Positions 11,093 through 21,296 of a DNA stretch of 64,000 nucleotides are shown piece by piece (position 1 is the stretch's first letter; each line of letters starts with the position of its first letter). The stretch comes from Zasmidium citrigriseum. Taxonomy: Eukaryota > Ascomycota > Dothideomycetes > Mycosphaerellales > Mycosphaerellaceae. The stretch lies in the NCBI GenBank assembly GCA_002786025.1, contig NHNW01000001.1, positions 1,488,001-1,552,000 on the forward strand. The letters are read 5' to 3'. A program made the position numbers and the translations under genes. The notes beneath the pieces were generated by a model. It was not told where the DNA came from, made no database searches, and was given only the letters and a program-made list of their open reading frames with translations.

Positions 11093-11382
11093 GACGCCAA
11101 ATTTGTTCTGTTTGTTCCGATGCGTGGGTCGTTTATCGCGTGCTTATCATTCTTCCGGGGCTATTGAAGCGTGACGAGTTTCTCAAAGCGCGAAAGATGT
11201 TGCCGGGGTTTCTTATGAATGTTCGACGTTGGAACATCTGAAGTGAGGTCGAAAGCCACGCGCGAGCACGTGACTGCGGCGAAACTGGCGATGCTCGGGG
11301 GTCTTGATCTTCGAATCGACTTCACTTGACCTCACTTCATCATCTCGTCGCTTAACCAAATACAAGGCAGCAGTCCGCCACA
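11093..11382. promoter_or_regulatory. Shared divergent promoter, kinase / mS41
   Basis: The 290 bp between the two ATGs must serve both genes. It contains direct repeats of a TTCACTTGACCTCACTTC-like stretch near 11320-11340 and TGAAGTGAGGTCGAAAG near 11238-11254; these are inverted relative to each other (GAAGTGAGGTC versus GACCTCACTTC). The inverted pair may be a regulatory site. No clear TATA box. Confidence 0.45.
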
Positions 11383-12213
11383 ATGGCTTCGAAACGTCCT
11401 CTTGCTCTGCTGAGCCTCCCCACGCCGCTGCGACAAACGACATGTCTCCAATGCCAGTCTCAAATCCGTGGCATGCACAAGCTCCAGACTGCTCGACGTA
11501 TGTTCACCAAGACGCCATGAAAGACCAGACGTTAACAGTATGCAGCAATACCGAAGCCAACTCCCTTCGTCCCCGATGTTGCCGCCTTCCTCACCCTCAT
11601 CGGCCGCAACATGTCGCAGCACGCCGGCAAAATCCCATCCTGGGACGCCCTTTTCACCCTTTCCTCGGAACAACTCAGAGAATCCGGCGTTGAACCCGCA
11701 AGAGCACGAAGATACCTCTTATGGTGGAGAGAAAGATTCAGGAACGGAATCCACGGCATTGGAGGCGACTTGACCAAAGTCAAAGATGGAATTGCAGAGC
11801 TTCGCATTGCTGAAGTACAACTCCCGCAAGCTGCCAATGCGCCTGCAACCATCACCCGAGATGCTGGCATGAAGAAAGTCATTGTGAATGTACAACCGAC
11901 AGTCTCATTACCAGAAGATCCAGCAAATCCAAAGCCAAAGGAAGGAAAGAAGAGCATTCTAGAGATGCTAGCGCCGCCTATGCGCATCACTCAGAAGGAA
12001 GTGAGACCCATTGACGGGTTTAAGATTGTCAAGGGCAATACCATTGGCGGCACGGGTGTTGAATATGTTAAAGGCCATCAAGGCGTCGCGAGACTTCGCG
12101 TCCAGGAAGGATTGTGGGAGCAGAAGAGAGGGCATAAGGTGGATGGTGGAGAGAGACGGCGTGCAGCAGTGAGAGCCAAGAGGAGGTCTGAGGAGCGCAA
12201 GAACGCGAGATAA
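11383..12213 (+). CDS. FYV4: Mitochondrial small-subunit ribosomal protein mS41 (IGR-motif protein, Fyv4-like)
   Basis: Exons 11383-11497 and 11546-12213; the 48-bp intron runs from GTATGT to TGCAG with a TTAAC branch site and gives a 260-residue protein. After splicing the frame reads FVPDVAAFLTLIGRNMSQHA: the IGR motif falls at residues 57-59 and is followed by IPSWDALFTLSSEQL and an Arg-rich helix ARARRYLLWWRERFR, the diagnostic order of the IGR domain. The first 38 residues are Arg-rich and lack acidic residues, fitting a mitochondrial presequence. The C-terminus is strongly basic (KRRSEERKNAR). The ATG at 11611 would cut off the IGR motif, so the spliced start is preferred. Confidence 0.88.
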
Positions 12214-12878
12214 GCCTGGACAGCAGGATGACTTAAGAAGTTGGGATGAATTTCTAGAAGCTGACGTGCCAATAGAACCTTTATACCACTGTACAATTGT
12301 ATGTCGATCGAAAAGCAGAGCTTGCCACGGTACACGGTACACCTTGAAGACCTTGCAATTGAAGAACCATGAACGACCCGCGAAGCATACCCGCGAAGAC
12401 ATGTTGGCGTGTTTGACTTCTCAGTAGACTGATATCTTGCTATCATCGAGATGCTTCGAGCTCTATTACCTCATTGGTGCCGAACTTTGCTATTCTCGAC
12501 CAAATTCACTCAGAGACCTTGGCCTGACTCTTTCCCTGTGAGTTCTCACCGTTAGCAAGCCATGAGAAAATGCAGCTGTGACACGCCCTGAGCAAAAAGC
12601 ACCGGAGAACACCAATCAAATACGAGAGTATGCCATACCTAGTACTCGTCAGGAAACAGGGCTTCTTCGGGCCATGAGCGGAAAGAGCTCCAATTCCTTC
12701 GAAGGAGGCACCTTTGACCCTTCAGGGCATAGGGAGTGTGTGGGGGCAAGAATCCTTCAACAACATCAGCCCTCTAGGGTCCATCTAACCAGGCATATAG
12801 CCAAGCCAAAGCGCGAATGTCTCGCATAGGGAAATACCTTAACATCTCAGCTTCGACGACTGGCAAGATCGAATCAGC
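12214..12878. other. Intergenic: upstream of the P450 gene
   Basis: Holds the mS41 3' end and the P450 promoter. Short open frames on both strands show no domain signal. No repeat or RNA gene seen. Confidence 0.5.
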
Positions 12879-14489
12879 ATGGAGCTATTATTCCAGGCCT
12901 TCACGACTGGTATCGCCATAGCAGCACTACTCTACACCATCTCAATCCTCCGCCTCGCCTTCCACCCCGACCTCAGCAAGATCCCCGGCCCTTTCCTCTC
13001 ACGCTTCACAATATGGCCGCTGAAGCTCAAAGTCCTGAGCGGTGGTCGGACAAAGTACATCCATGCCTTGCATCAACAGTACGGACCCTACGTTCGCATA
13101 GCCCCAGCCGAGATCTCAACATCGTCAATCCAAGCTTTCAGGCAGATTCACAAGATTGGGACTGAGTTCCAGAAGGCTCCCTGGTACCAGAATCAGTCCA
13201 AGTATCAGACTGACGACAACACGTGCGGTGTCTTTGGGCTCAGGAATCCGAAAGTCGCCGCTGCGAGAAGGAGGCTGTTTCAGCAGGCTGGGACGAAAGC
13301 TGCCGTCAAGCAATGGGAGCCGGTTATTGTGGGTTTCGTCAGACAGGCAATTGAGAAGATCAAACGAGACGCATCTCAAGGTAAGTCTCCTTCAAAACTA
13401 ACAACACCAGCTGCTAACGCTGGGAAAATAGGCACCGCCGACATCCCCAAATACTTCTCCCTCCTAACCTCCGACGTCCTCTCCACCCTCGCCTTCGGCG
13501 AACCCTTCCGCATGCTGGAGCACGAAAAAAAATCCCAACTCATCCTCGACATCGAAAACGCCATGATCTTCGTCGGCGTCCGTCAGGAACTTCGCTACCT
13601 CTGGTATCTCATCATGTACATCCCTTTTCCCGGCATCGGACGTCCGGACGATATCTTCAAGAGGTTTAATGAGTATGCTGAGGTGGCGGTGAGGGCTGCG
13701 AAGGTGGGGAGTGCGAAGACGCTGTTTTCGAAGATGGTTGTTGTGGGGGAAGGTGGGGTGCCGGATGAGGTTGTGAGGAATGATGGGGCGAATGTTATTA
13801 TTGCGGGGAGTGATACGACTGCCATGGCGCTGACGTATCTTGTCTGGGCAGTCTTGAGACACCCCGACGTGCAGGAGAAGCTGGTTGAGGAGGTTAGGGG
13901 TTGTTCGGTGGATCCTACTTGGGAGGAATTGGAGGGGATGCCGTATCTTAATATGGTGATTATGGAGACTCTGAGGTTGTACGCTCCTGTGCCTGCGACG
14001 CTGCCGAGGGTTGCGCCGGGTGGGACTGTGCTTGAAGAGTATAGGATTCCGGGGGATGCGGTTGTGGGGACGCAGGGGTATACTTTCCATCGAGACCCGG
14101 AGGTGTTCTCAGAGCCTGAGAGGTAGGTCAGAACGGGTTCGTAAGGGAGAGATGGGTACTGATGAGTGGTGCAGATTCAATCCTGACCGCTGGATCGAAC
14201 CGACTCAGGAGATGAAAGAGCATTTCATGGCCTTTGGAGGAAGTGTCAGGAGTAAGTTATCATTGCTCTTGCCCATGACTTGAAAGCAAATCATTAACAT
14301 TACCCACTAGCATGCCTAGGCCAAAACGTCGCACGCCTCGAACTCCTCCACGCCGTCGCCCTCTTCTTCCGCGAAATGCCCACCGCCCGCCTCGCTCCAA
14401 CGACCACAGACGGAAGCATGGACTTCATTGATTACTTCGTCATCAAACCCATTGGCGAGAAGTGCGACATAACCACAAGAGACATCTAA
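12879..14489 (+). CDS. Cytochrome P450 monooxygenase, four exons, 482 aa
   Basis: Exons 12879-13380, 13432-14122, 14175-14251 and 14311-14489; introns of 51, 52 and 59 bp all have GT...AG ends. The first intron is a multiple of three without a stop, so the frame reads through it. Landmarks in order: an N-terminal hydrophobic anchor, PGPFLSRF hinge, the I-helix AGSDTT (near 13803), ExxR as METLRLYAP (near 13965), PERFNPDRW spanning intron 2, and the haem loop FGGSVRTCLG spanning intron 3, with the haem-ligating Cys at 14313-14315. All catalytic elements are present; the fourth residue of the haem loop is Ser instead of the usual Gly. ER-membrane oxidation of a small molecule is expected; the substrate is unknown. 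The stop is 7 bp from the stop of the convergent gene. Confidence 0.92.
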
Positions 14490-14496
14490 GCCTGCT

Positions 14497-15285
14497 TCAC
14501 ATCATCCCACCACCACCAACGCCCCCCATACCCATCGAATTCCCCGGATCCACGCCATTGAATTTCCTGCTGCCTCCCCCAAAATCATCGTCCCTCTCAC
14601 CGGCGATCTTCATACTCTCCTGCAGTCCGAAGATAGCGGCTAGACCCAGGGCTTCCGTCTCCGTCCCCTCGATGGCTTCGAAATACTCCACCCGAGCAAT
14701 CTGCCCCGTGGTCGAACCTGTCCTCCAAAGCGCAAGCGGCTGCTGCCCCTTCGCATCCACAAGCTTAAACTGTCCAAAATCCACACCAACAGACGCAGGC
14801 TCCCACGCCAACTGTCTCGCCCCAGTAAAGAACGTATGAGACGTCTCATGAGCCTGTATGGATTGCCACGACAGCGCAGGACTACTGTTGATCTGACACT
14901 CGCCGGTCTTGACAAGGACCTTGGCTACAGCCACGGGAGTCGTCTGGTTCGGCTTGGAAATCGTGATATAGTGCTCGTTTGAACGGAGGAGGTTCTTTTT
15001 GATTTCCCTCTGGACTTTGAGCATTGGTGTTCCGGTCATATGGTCTCGGATTTCGATGTCGGTGGAGGAGAGGCGGAAGATGTCGAGGGTTTGGATTATG
15101 GGGAGGCGGGAGAAGGTGTTGTTGTCTTGAAGGATGACTTCTTTTTCGTCTGTTGAGATGGCTTCCTTATCGCTGTGGTCGTGTACGACTTCTTTCTCGG
15201 CAGGGATTGCGGTTTGTTTGTCGCTGTAGTGCAGGGGTATGAATTCTTTGTCGTCTCGGTGCGTTGCGACTTCTTTTTCGTCCAT
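14497..15285 (-). CDS. Hypothetical protein, 262 aa, possible tubby/LURP-like fold
   Basis: An intronless frame. The first 55 residues are very polar and repeat DKE/EKEV units (HRDDKEF, AEKEVVHDHSDKEA, DEKEVIL), suggesting a disordered head. The central part (ILQDNN, DIEIRDHMTGTPMLKVQREI, then an even spread of beta-strand-like segments) resembles the tubby-C-terminal/LOR beta-barrel, which carries the same 'D-x-x-TGTP-x-L-K' turn; this is inference. The C-terminus is Gly/Met-rich (MGMGGVGGGGMM). It converges on the P450 gene with only 7 bp between stops, so the two transcripts must overlap at their 3' ends. Confidence 0.7.
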   Translation of the reverse strand: MDEKEVATHRDDKEFIPLHYSDKQTAIPAEKEVVHDHSDKEAISTDEKEVILQDNNTFSRLPIIQTLDIFRLSSTDIEIRDHMTGTPMLKVQREIKKNLLRSNEHYITISKPNQTTPVAVAKVLVKTGECQINSSPALSWQSIQAHETSHTFFTGARQLAWEPASVGVDFGQFKLVDAKGQQPLALWRTGSTTGQIARVEYFEAIEGTETEALGLAAIFGLQESMKIAGERDDDFGGGSRKFNGVDPGNSMGMGGVGGGGMM

Positions 15286-15786
15286 TATGACTTCTCTGCT
15301 TCGATTACGTGCGAATTGAGGGCTGCGGTTAAGTTGAAATCAAGTTGGTATTTTTGGATTTTTTGAGGTCAGCCGACGACAGATGTCAAGTGTCACGACG
15401 TCTCAGCTGGCTTCTAAATGTCGTGCATCGTGCATGATGCGGCTGTGTTGTTCCACATGGCGCAGTCGGGATCGACGTCGGGTTTGCTTCGAGAGGCAGG
15501 AGTGCCAAGAGGATGGAATGGAAACCATGTACGACGCTTCCAGGGTATAGTATTCGAGAAGAGATGGATGTGGTAAAAGGAGATGATATGCAGAGATTAA
15601 TAAGGATCTCAGCCAGTCGAGATGCCAATCACTCTCCTTGAGCTACCGACGTCTGGTGTTCATAGACAAATCCATGGATTGTCCCATGGCAGAGTCGGAA
15701 GAAGTCGGTACTGAAGTGCCATGAGCACAACCGGCAATGGTTGAGAAGTCGGCCTTGCCTTACCATGAAAAATGCAGTATCCGTTT
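15286..15786. other. Intergenic (about 500 bp)
   Basis: Upstream of the 262-aa gene and downstream of the F-box gene. Short frames only; nothing else recognised. Confidence 0.45.
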
Positions 15787-16468
15787 CTAGACCTCATCGT
15801 ACGAGCTTTCTTCTTCTTCGTGGGCGTACAGGTCCCCCTCCCCAGTGTCCATGATGCTGGCCGCTTCTCCCAACCTCAAGCCATTGCCGTCCGAGCCTGC
15901 TGCTTCCGCGTCGGTAAACTCCCTCCCCCACCAAACGATAGCAGATCTTGGAGGCTGACAAAACAGCATCCGTCGCCAAGAGGCCTCATCTCTGTTCAGA
16001 CGTACGTCCCATTCAGTTAATATGCGCCTTCTCCGTCTGAATGAAATGAGACGCATGTCGGTGAGAATGTCCCTGAATGGGTTGTACTCAACGATCTCAT
16101 CAGATATGCTCGAGCTTTCTGCATCTGACATGTTAGCTCACATGCCATCATTTCCATTTATGACCGGAAGAGCCTCTTACTTCGCAGCTTGTAGCCGTCG
16201 GTCGGTTTGAAGAATAGTTGCTGCTGCAACTTGGCCGAGCCATCGACCACTGCTTTCCAGTACTTGCAGACCAGCGGGACTTTCGAGATCAGGGTCGGCA
16301 GTGGTAGATGCGTGAATATGTTCTCGCATAGCTCGACGGTGTCGAAGACGCGAGTCATTGCGCTCTCGCCATCCTGTGTGCGCTGTTAGTCGCTGTGTAA
16401 ATGCGGTCGGATGGATTCTTCCTCACGCCGTCCTCGGGCGCTGACATGTTGTCTTCCACATGCGACAT
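15787..16468 (-). CDS. Small F-box protein, three exons, about 190 aa
   Basis: Minus-strand exons 16468-16427, 16373-16181 and 16124-15787. Introns of 53 bp (GTGAGG, GACTAAC branch, CACAG) and 56 bp (GTAAGA, GCTAAC branch, GTCAG) keep one frame. The second exon encodes the F-box VFDTVELCENIFTHLPLPTL, followed by VCKYWKAVVDGS and LFFKP; the last exon gives EYNPFRDI and ASWRRMLFCQPP. This is the standard layout of the short F-box family expanded in Dothideomycetes, assumed to be SCF ubiquitin-ligase adaptors. The start MSHVEDN at 16468 is preferred; MSAPED at 16447 is a second in-frame Met. The tail is acidic (EEEESSYDEV). Confidence 0.78.
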
Positions 16469-17161
16469 GGCTGTGTGAAGTCGTTGGTTGTGTGGTTGTA
16501 GAGGAGGTAACAAAAGTTTGTTGTGGATGGGTGACAGCACAGGGAAGGCACGCTAGCGTCAACATTCACTTGCAACTTCCTAAAGCTCTCAGCAGCGGGC
16601 CGCGGCCGCACGTGGCCGCACGTGCCCGTCCGACTTGCTCAGGGCTTGGCTTCCTTTTCCATTCGGTTTCACCCATCATTGATTCCATCTCATGCTTTGC
16701 CCCAACAGCATTCGTTGGCCACTTGGTTTCGAGACCGAGACACGTGCGTGCCAAGATCGGTATACCACTCCTTCTTAGCATGATCCGCGGGCGCTGCATA
16801 GCTATAAAGGCCTCGTAAACCTCGCATCGTGATCAAATAGTCATCCAAGCATTCACATGCATAGAATCAAGCCACCTATGATGCCAAGTCTACAGATTTT
16901 CAAGAGATTCCTGAGCCTTAGTACGCTCCGCGGCCTTGGCGTGAATCCTTTTCACTGTCCTTCAACTTGCCACAGCGGAATGAATCGCTTTAGCAGCGGT
17001 CAGAGACGGAGAAAGCAGCGACGAGCCTCTAAAGATGTATATAAATATCTGCTCAGTGACGTCCCATTGTCAGTAGCATCAATCGAAAACTACAGACTTC
17101 CAAAGCATTCACTTCCAAGAATACCTGCCTGCTTCACGGAACCACTCAACCTCCAATCAAG
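16469..17161. promoter_or_regulatory. Divergent intergenic region, F-box gene / secreted protein
   Basis: About 690 bp. A good TATA box, TATATAAATA, lies at 17038-17047, about 115 bp before the secreted-protein ATG, with a pyrimidine-poor, CA-rich leader after it. Near 16604-16623 there is CGCGGCCGCACGTGGCCGCA, a palindrome-rich GC block containing a CACGTG E-box. Nothing coding was seen. Confidence 0.55.
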
Positions 17162-17599
17162 ATGCAATTCTCCACCATCGCTTTGACAGCCCTCTTGGCC
17201 ATCACCGCCTCCGCAAACGACTACTGCCAATATACCGACATCACATGCGAGACCAGTGGTGGCAGCCCAACGGTCGAAGACACTCAAGCCTTGATCGACA
17301 AGATCCGGTCAGAAACCGAGCCAGGGGAGGTATCCTGCGTTCCTCAGGATATCGCCAATCAAGACGACTGCGTCATCCTGTTCACGGCGGGATCCGCTGC
17401 CGCCCAGCTGTGCGGCGGGCCACGATGCACCTTCGACCCCAGTGGTCCTGCCTGTACTGGCGGTGCATGTGGCTATCCGACTCTCATAATTGCAGCCGAG
17501 ATGGAGTGCATCATGAACATGTGTGCTAGCGATGGACGTGCTGGTGGAATCTCTCCGAGCAACCAAGGGCAGACGGAGAACAAGCTCATTCATAGCTGA
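17162..17599 (+). CDS. Small secreted cysteine-rich protein (effector-like), 145 aa
   Basis: The protein starts with a typical signal peptide (MQFSTIALTALLAITASA, cleavage expected after residue 18), giving a mature chain of about 127 residues with ten cysteines at positions 22, 29, 59, 70, 84, 89, 98, 103, 116 and 121. No enzyme motif or membrane helix. Small size, secretion, even number of cysteines, a strong TATA box 115 bp upstream and a location about 5 kb from a transposon island fit the profile of fungal effector candidates; this is context, not proof. The ATG context AATCAAGATGC is good. Single exon. The Zn2Cys6 gene ends 179 bp downstream, convergent. Confidence 0.85.
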   Translation: MQFSTIALTALLAITASANDYCQYTDITCETSGGSPTVEDTQALIDKIRSETEPGEVSCVPQDIANQDDCVILFTAGSAAAQLCGGPRCTFDPSGPACTGGACGYPTLIIAAEMECIMNMCASDGRAGGISPSNQGQTENKLIHS

Positions 17600-17777
17600 G
17601 AGGCTGGAGAATTGGTGGAGGGCTTGGCCTAAGGGGATAAAGATAGAGTCAGACAGGTTTTTTTCATGATCTAGGTGATTGGAACTCACTCGAGCAATGA
17701 GAAAGCCATTCATTTACGTCGCCATAAATAGACTACCAGCCCCTTGAATATCACAGAAGCTGTCCCACCACTCAAAG

Positions 17778-20338
17778 TCACAATTCGAGAATCCAGCGAA
17801 GTTCTGCATCACTTGTCAGCAAGTATACATATCGTGAATATATACTCTCAGCAATTACGTCAATCAGATCACCAGGCACAGCCTCTGGAGGATAGGAAAG
17901 GTCCGGTATGTCCAAGCCACCTGCCATGTTTGCGTTGACCATCTGCGCAGGGTTGTTGCCGAGATTGAGATCCTGAGTCTCTGGCGAGATCGGCTGGACG
18001 ACACGGTGGGCCGTTCGTACGATGTAGGAGATCAGAGAAGCGAAGATGGTCGAGCCTGTGACAAGGCGGAGACGAGCAAAGTAACCTTGACCGACTTCCA
18101 TCAATAGAGCATCGTCTCGAGATGCAGGTGCGTTCGGGTCTTGTAGGATGGCGATGAAGAGGTTGGTCATGGCGTAGAGCGGGGCGTAGAGGGCGACCCT
18201 AGGAAGCATCAGCCCAGTCAAGGATATACAAGTATCTTCATTGAGAGCTTACAAGAAGGCACACTGAGGCTCAAGTGGAATCAGGCTACTGGCAAGCATG
18301 ATGGCTCGGCAAGTCTGAGCCACAATCGATTGCGATGTCTCCACAACGGCAAGCCCAGCCGGCTCAGCATGGAGAGCTGACCATCCACGAGACCACGGAT
18401 AGATCACTGTAGTATGCACATCAAACAGCAGCATGTAGTATGCATTGTAGACCATCAGTGCTTGGCTCAGACTGAGTCCTTCGGGTAGGTCCATAAGGCT
18501 GATAGGCCGATGTAGGTCGACAGTGTCGCGAAGATCTCCAACAAGCAGCCCAAGCGCATGATTGAGCTCTTGAATGGCCGTGATCCAGTCTGCAGCGGGT
18601 CTGGTGAGAGCTTTCGTGCTCCAGAGGGCTGTATTGGCGTAAGAGGCCAGCCGCCGGATTTTCACCATAGCCGTAGCAAATGCGACGTTGGTGCCACTGT
18701 CATAGTGAGAACGAGTTGGAATCTGACAAGTAATCTCGCCGTCGTCGATGAGCTAGTGGATGTTAGCACTGTGACATGTCTATACTGCGCCGAGTGATCT
18801 ACCGTTGGTCGGCCACCACGAGGCGATGTGCCCTTTTCTAGGCAGTAAAGAGCCCAGAACGTCCACGCTCGGTGAGTCACCTCGTTTTCTGTCAGTTGCC
18901 ATGCTGCGGGTGGATGTTTGTGGAGACCTTTCGCGAAGGCGAGTTGGACGGCCGCCATACATAGTGGATAGTCTAGTTTCTGGACGCCAACGCCTTCAGC
19001 AAAGTAAGCCTGCGGTCATGTCAGCATTGTTTCAGCTCGATGTGAGAGGACCTTACCATCACGATCAAAGCTTGCAGTCCGGGCAGCGAAGCAGGATAGA
19101 TCATGAGATCCGTCAGGACTGACAATGCGTTGAAGAAGTATCGCTTCGACACTTGCAAGGCTTGCGATGGGTTGTTGGCGTTGGCATGGAAGATCTGTGC
19201 TCCGGCTGCAAAGACAGCGTTTCTCAACGCATACCATGAGTGGTCGTCCTCGTCATCTTCTTTTCGAGAGTTATAATGCGCATAGAGACGAGAGTGAAAC
19301 CAGGTTGGATTGACAACTCCGAAGCCCGCCTCGTACGCGCCCTCGAAGTATGCTATGATGGAGTCAGACGATGAGCCTCGGCGACCATTATGGCATTGAT
19401 TGCTTACCTCGTGCAAATTGTTGGGCAACATTGGGATCCGGATCAGGGCACCTATCTCGAGGCAAACGGTCGCGGAGCTTGAGCAAACGGGTGACGTCTC
19501 GATTGCACCGCTCTGCTATGTCGGCGAATGCGGAGTCACCTGTCTTGTTAGCCACCCACTCAACTCCGGGTTTTGAGCAGAAAGATAGCCAAGCTCGTGG
19601 ACCTAACAGTTATATTAGTAGGACATTTGACGGAATCAGCCATGATACACACCTCGATATTCGAAATACTTGTCGACGAGATACTTAGCATTGGTTCTCC
19701 GCTCTTGCAATGCCATCAACTTACAGTATCGCCGGAGTATATACTACTATGTTCGAGGTCATCCGGGGGACATGAAGATGAAGAAGGTGATACGAAAGGT
19801 CCTGCAGTGATGGCCGAAATGGGCGGGACTGATACGCCGGGAGATGCGAGAGCCGGTCTAGGTAACTCTGCCGGAGCATTCAAAGCAGGCCGAGAGGGTT
19901 CCACTTCGGGTTCGCCTTGAGATGGGCCTTGAGAGAAGCGCCTCTGAGGCTGATAGGCCTGACTCTGATACTGACGTTGGCGCCTTGGCATGGGCGTGCA
20001 CGTGAGTTGATGTCGGATGCAGTACTGGCATGGCGGTCCATCAGAGCCTAGCAGGCGGCATGTCTATGTCAGTGACTCGAACTGTAAATGCCGATGTAAA
20101 AAGACGTACATCTGATCTTCTTGGCTCTGCAAGCCTGACAAGCACGAATGCGGCGTGGCAGAGGCACGAGGGGATGATCTTCACGGAGAGGCTCCATTCT
20201 TCCAATGGTAGGTGGACGTCGGCAGCAGTGGCGTCGATCACGAAGAGCAGGGTCGCGGTAGACGGCAGAAGAAGCTGAGATGAGGATATCGAGGGAGTGT
20301 TGTTGCTGGGAGATCAAGAGCCGGAACTCCGAGATCAT
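17778..20338 (-). CDS. Zn2Cys6 fungal transcription factor, eight exons, about 730 aa
   Basis: Minus-strand exons 20338-20110, 20047-19794, 19743-19653, 19602-19408, 19352-19057, 19009-18803, 18752-18253, 18198-17778; introns of 47-62 bp, total 731 codons in one frame. Splicing across intron 1 restores a perfect binuclear cluster: CQACRAKKIRC then SDGPPCQYCIRHQLTC, spacing C-x2-C-x6-C-x5-C-x2-C-x6-C. The later exons carry the fungal-specific regulatory domain: YLVDKYFEY, YFEGAYEAGFGVVNP, ALSVLTDLMIYP, then THRAWTFWALYCLEK, the usual 'R-A-W/F-W-x-L-Y-x-L-E-K' signature. Expected to be nuclear and DNA-binding, with unknown targets. Intron 2 (19744-19793) is the least certain, and other in-frame Mets exist at 20461 and 20197. 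Confidence 0.85.
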
Positions 20339-21296
20339 GTCGTCCGGCCCGGAGAGTTTCGGCGAACCGGCGTCTGGCTGGCCGAGAAATAGGAGTTCAT
20401 TGCGGATGGCCGAGATATAAAGGTTGGTTGTGAAGAGCATCGAAGATCGTGAATTGAACAATATTCCAGTCCGATGTAGACGTCATATGATGTCAATTGG
20501 GACCTCCGATGGGTAGAGCCAGATGACCAGCCTTCCGGCGAGGCTGCCCTCATGATTCTTGGCCATGCCGAGCTTGAGAATGGACGCGTTGAGGGTGGGT
20601 GCTTGCGTCACACAAGTGGAATATGAGTTACCACGCTTTCGAGACTTGAGCAAGCCCTTTGAACGGTGCCCTTTCGGGTGCCCTGGAGCACGCTGGAACT
20701 TGATGTTGTTCTCATGGCATGAGGCTGCTGTCTTTTGATTTGGCCCGGCCTCAACGAACAGCCTGACCGTTCAGACCCGTTTGGAAGAAGTTTATCATGC
20801 CGTCGGAGAGTGTTCCTTGATGAAATCCGATGGCGGTCAAGTCGGGCCCAGTTCCATTTGTTGTTGTTGACCAGCTGGTTTCGGCGAGAACTGCACCAAA
20901 ATAACAATTGCGTAGTTTCCAGACCGAGGCCAGCGAAGTCGGTATTGGATATACGCAGCGGAGGTCCCGCGTTCCAACCTCACGTCTTGTTTTGCTTCGT
21001 CTCCAAGACCTGTCACATCGCACCCGACGACATCACCTCCATCGAAAGACTCGAATGCTCACGTCTGACATATGGAAGGACTCACGACGTGTCAGTGTGG
21101 ATTGGACCCACCAAGATTGAGTCTCACAGCCGCAGATCAGCATGCGCTGCGCCACCGCTTCTGTACAACGCGACAGCTGAGCATCACCTTTTACTGCGGC
21201 TCTAAAACTCCTATTGATCTTTGAGACTTTCGTGATGTCTTTCTGGGCACGGTATTGAGGACTGAATCCCATAATCTTCGAGAGCCATCCACTGTC
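20339..21296. other. Intergenic, divergent promoters (about 960 bp)
   Basis: Between the divergent Zn2Cys6 gene and the STAND-N/C2H2 gene. Open frames up to about 150 codons occur on both strands but none has family motifs. No repeats seen. Confidence 0.45.

Noticed and set aside
13464..14090. 208-codon minus-strand ORF over the P450
   Set aside because: His/Pro/Arg-rich antisense shadow; the sense strand has all P450 motifs.
12879..20338. Secondary-metabolite gene cluster (P450 plus Zn2Cys6 factor)
   Set aside because: No backbone synthase or tailoring set; neighbours are F-box, unknown and effector-like genes.
20735..21205. 156-codon plus-strand ORF in the divergent intergenic region
   Set aside because: No motif, overlaps minus-strand frames of similar length, composition not protein-like.
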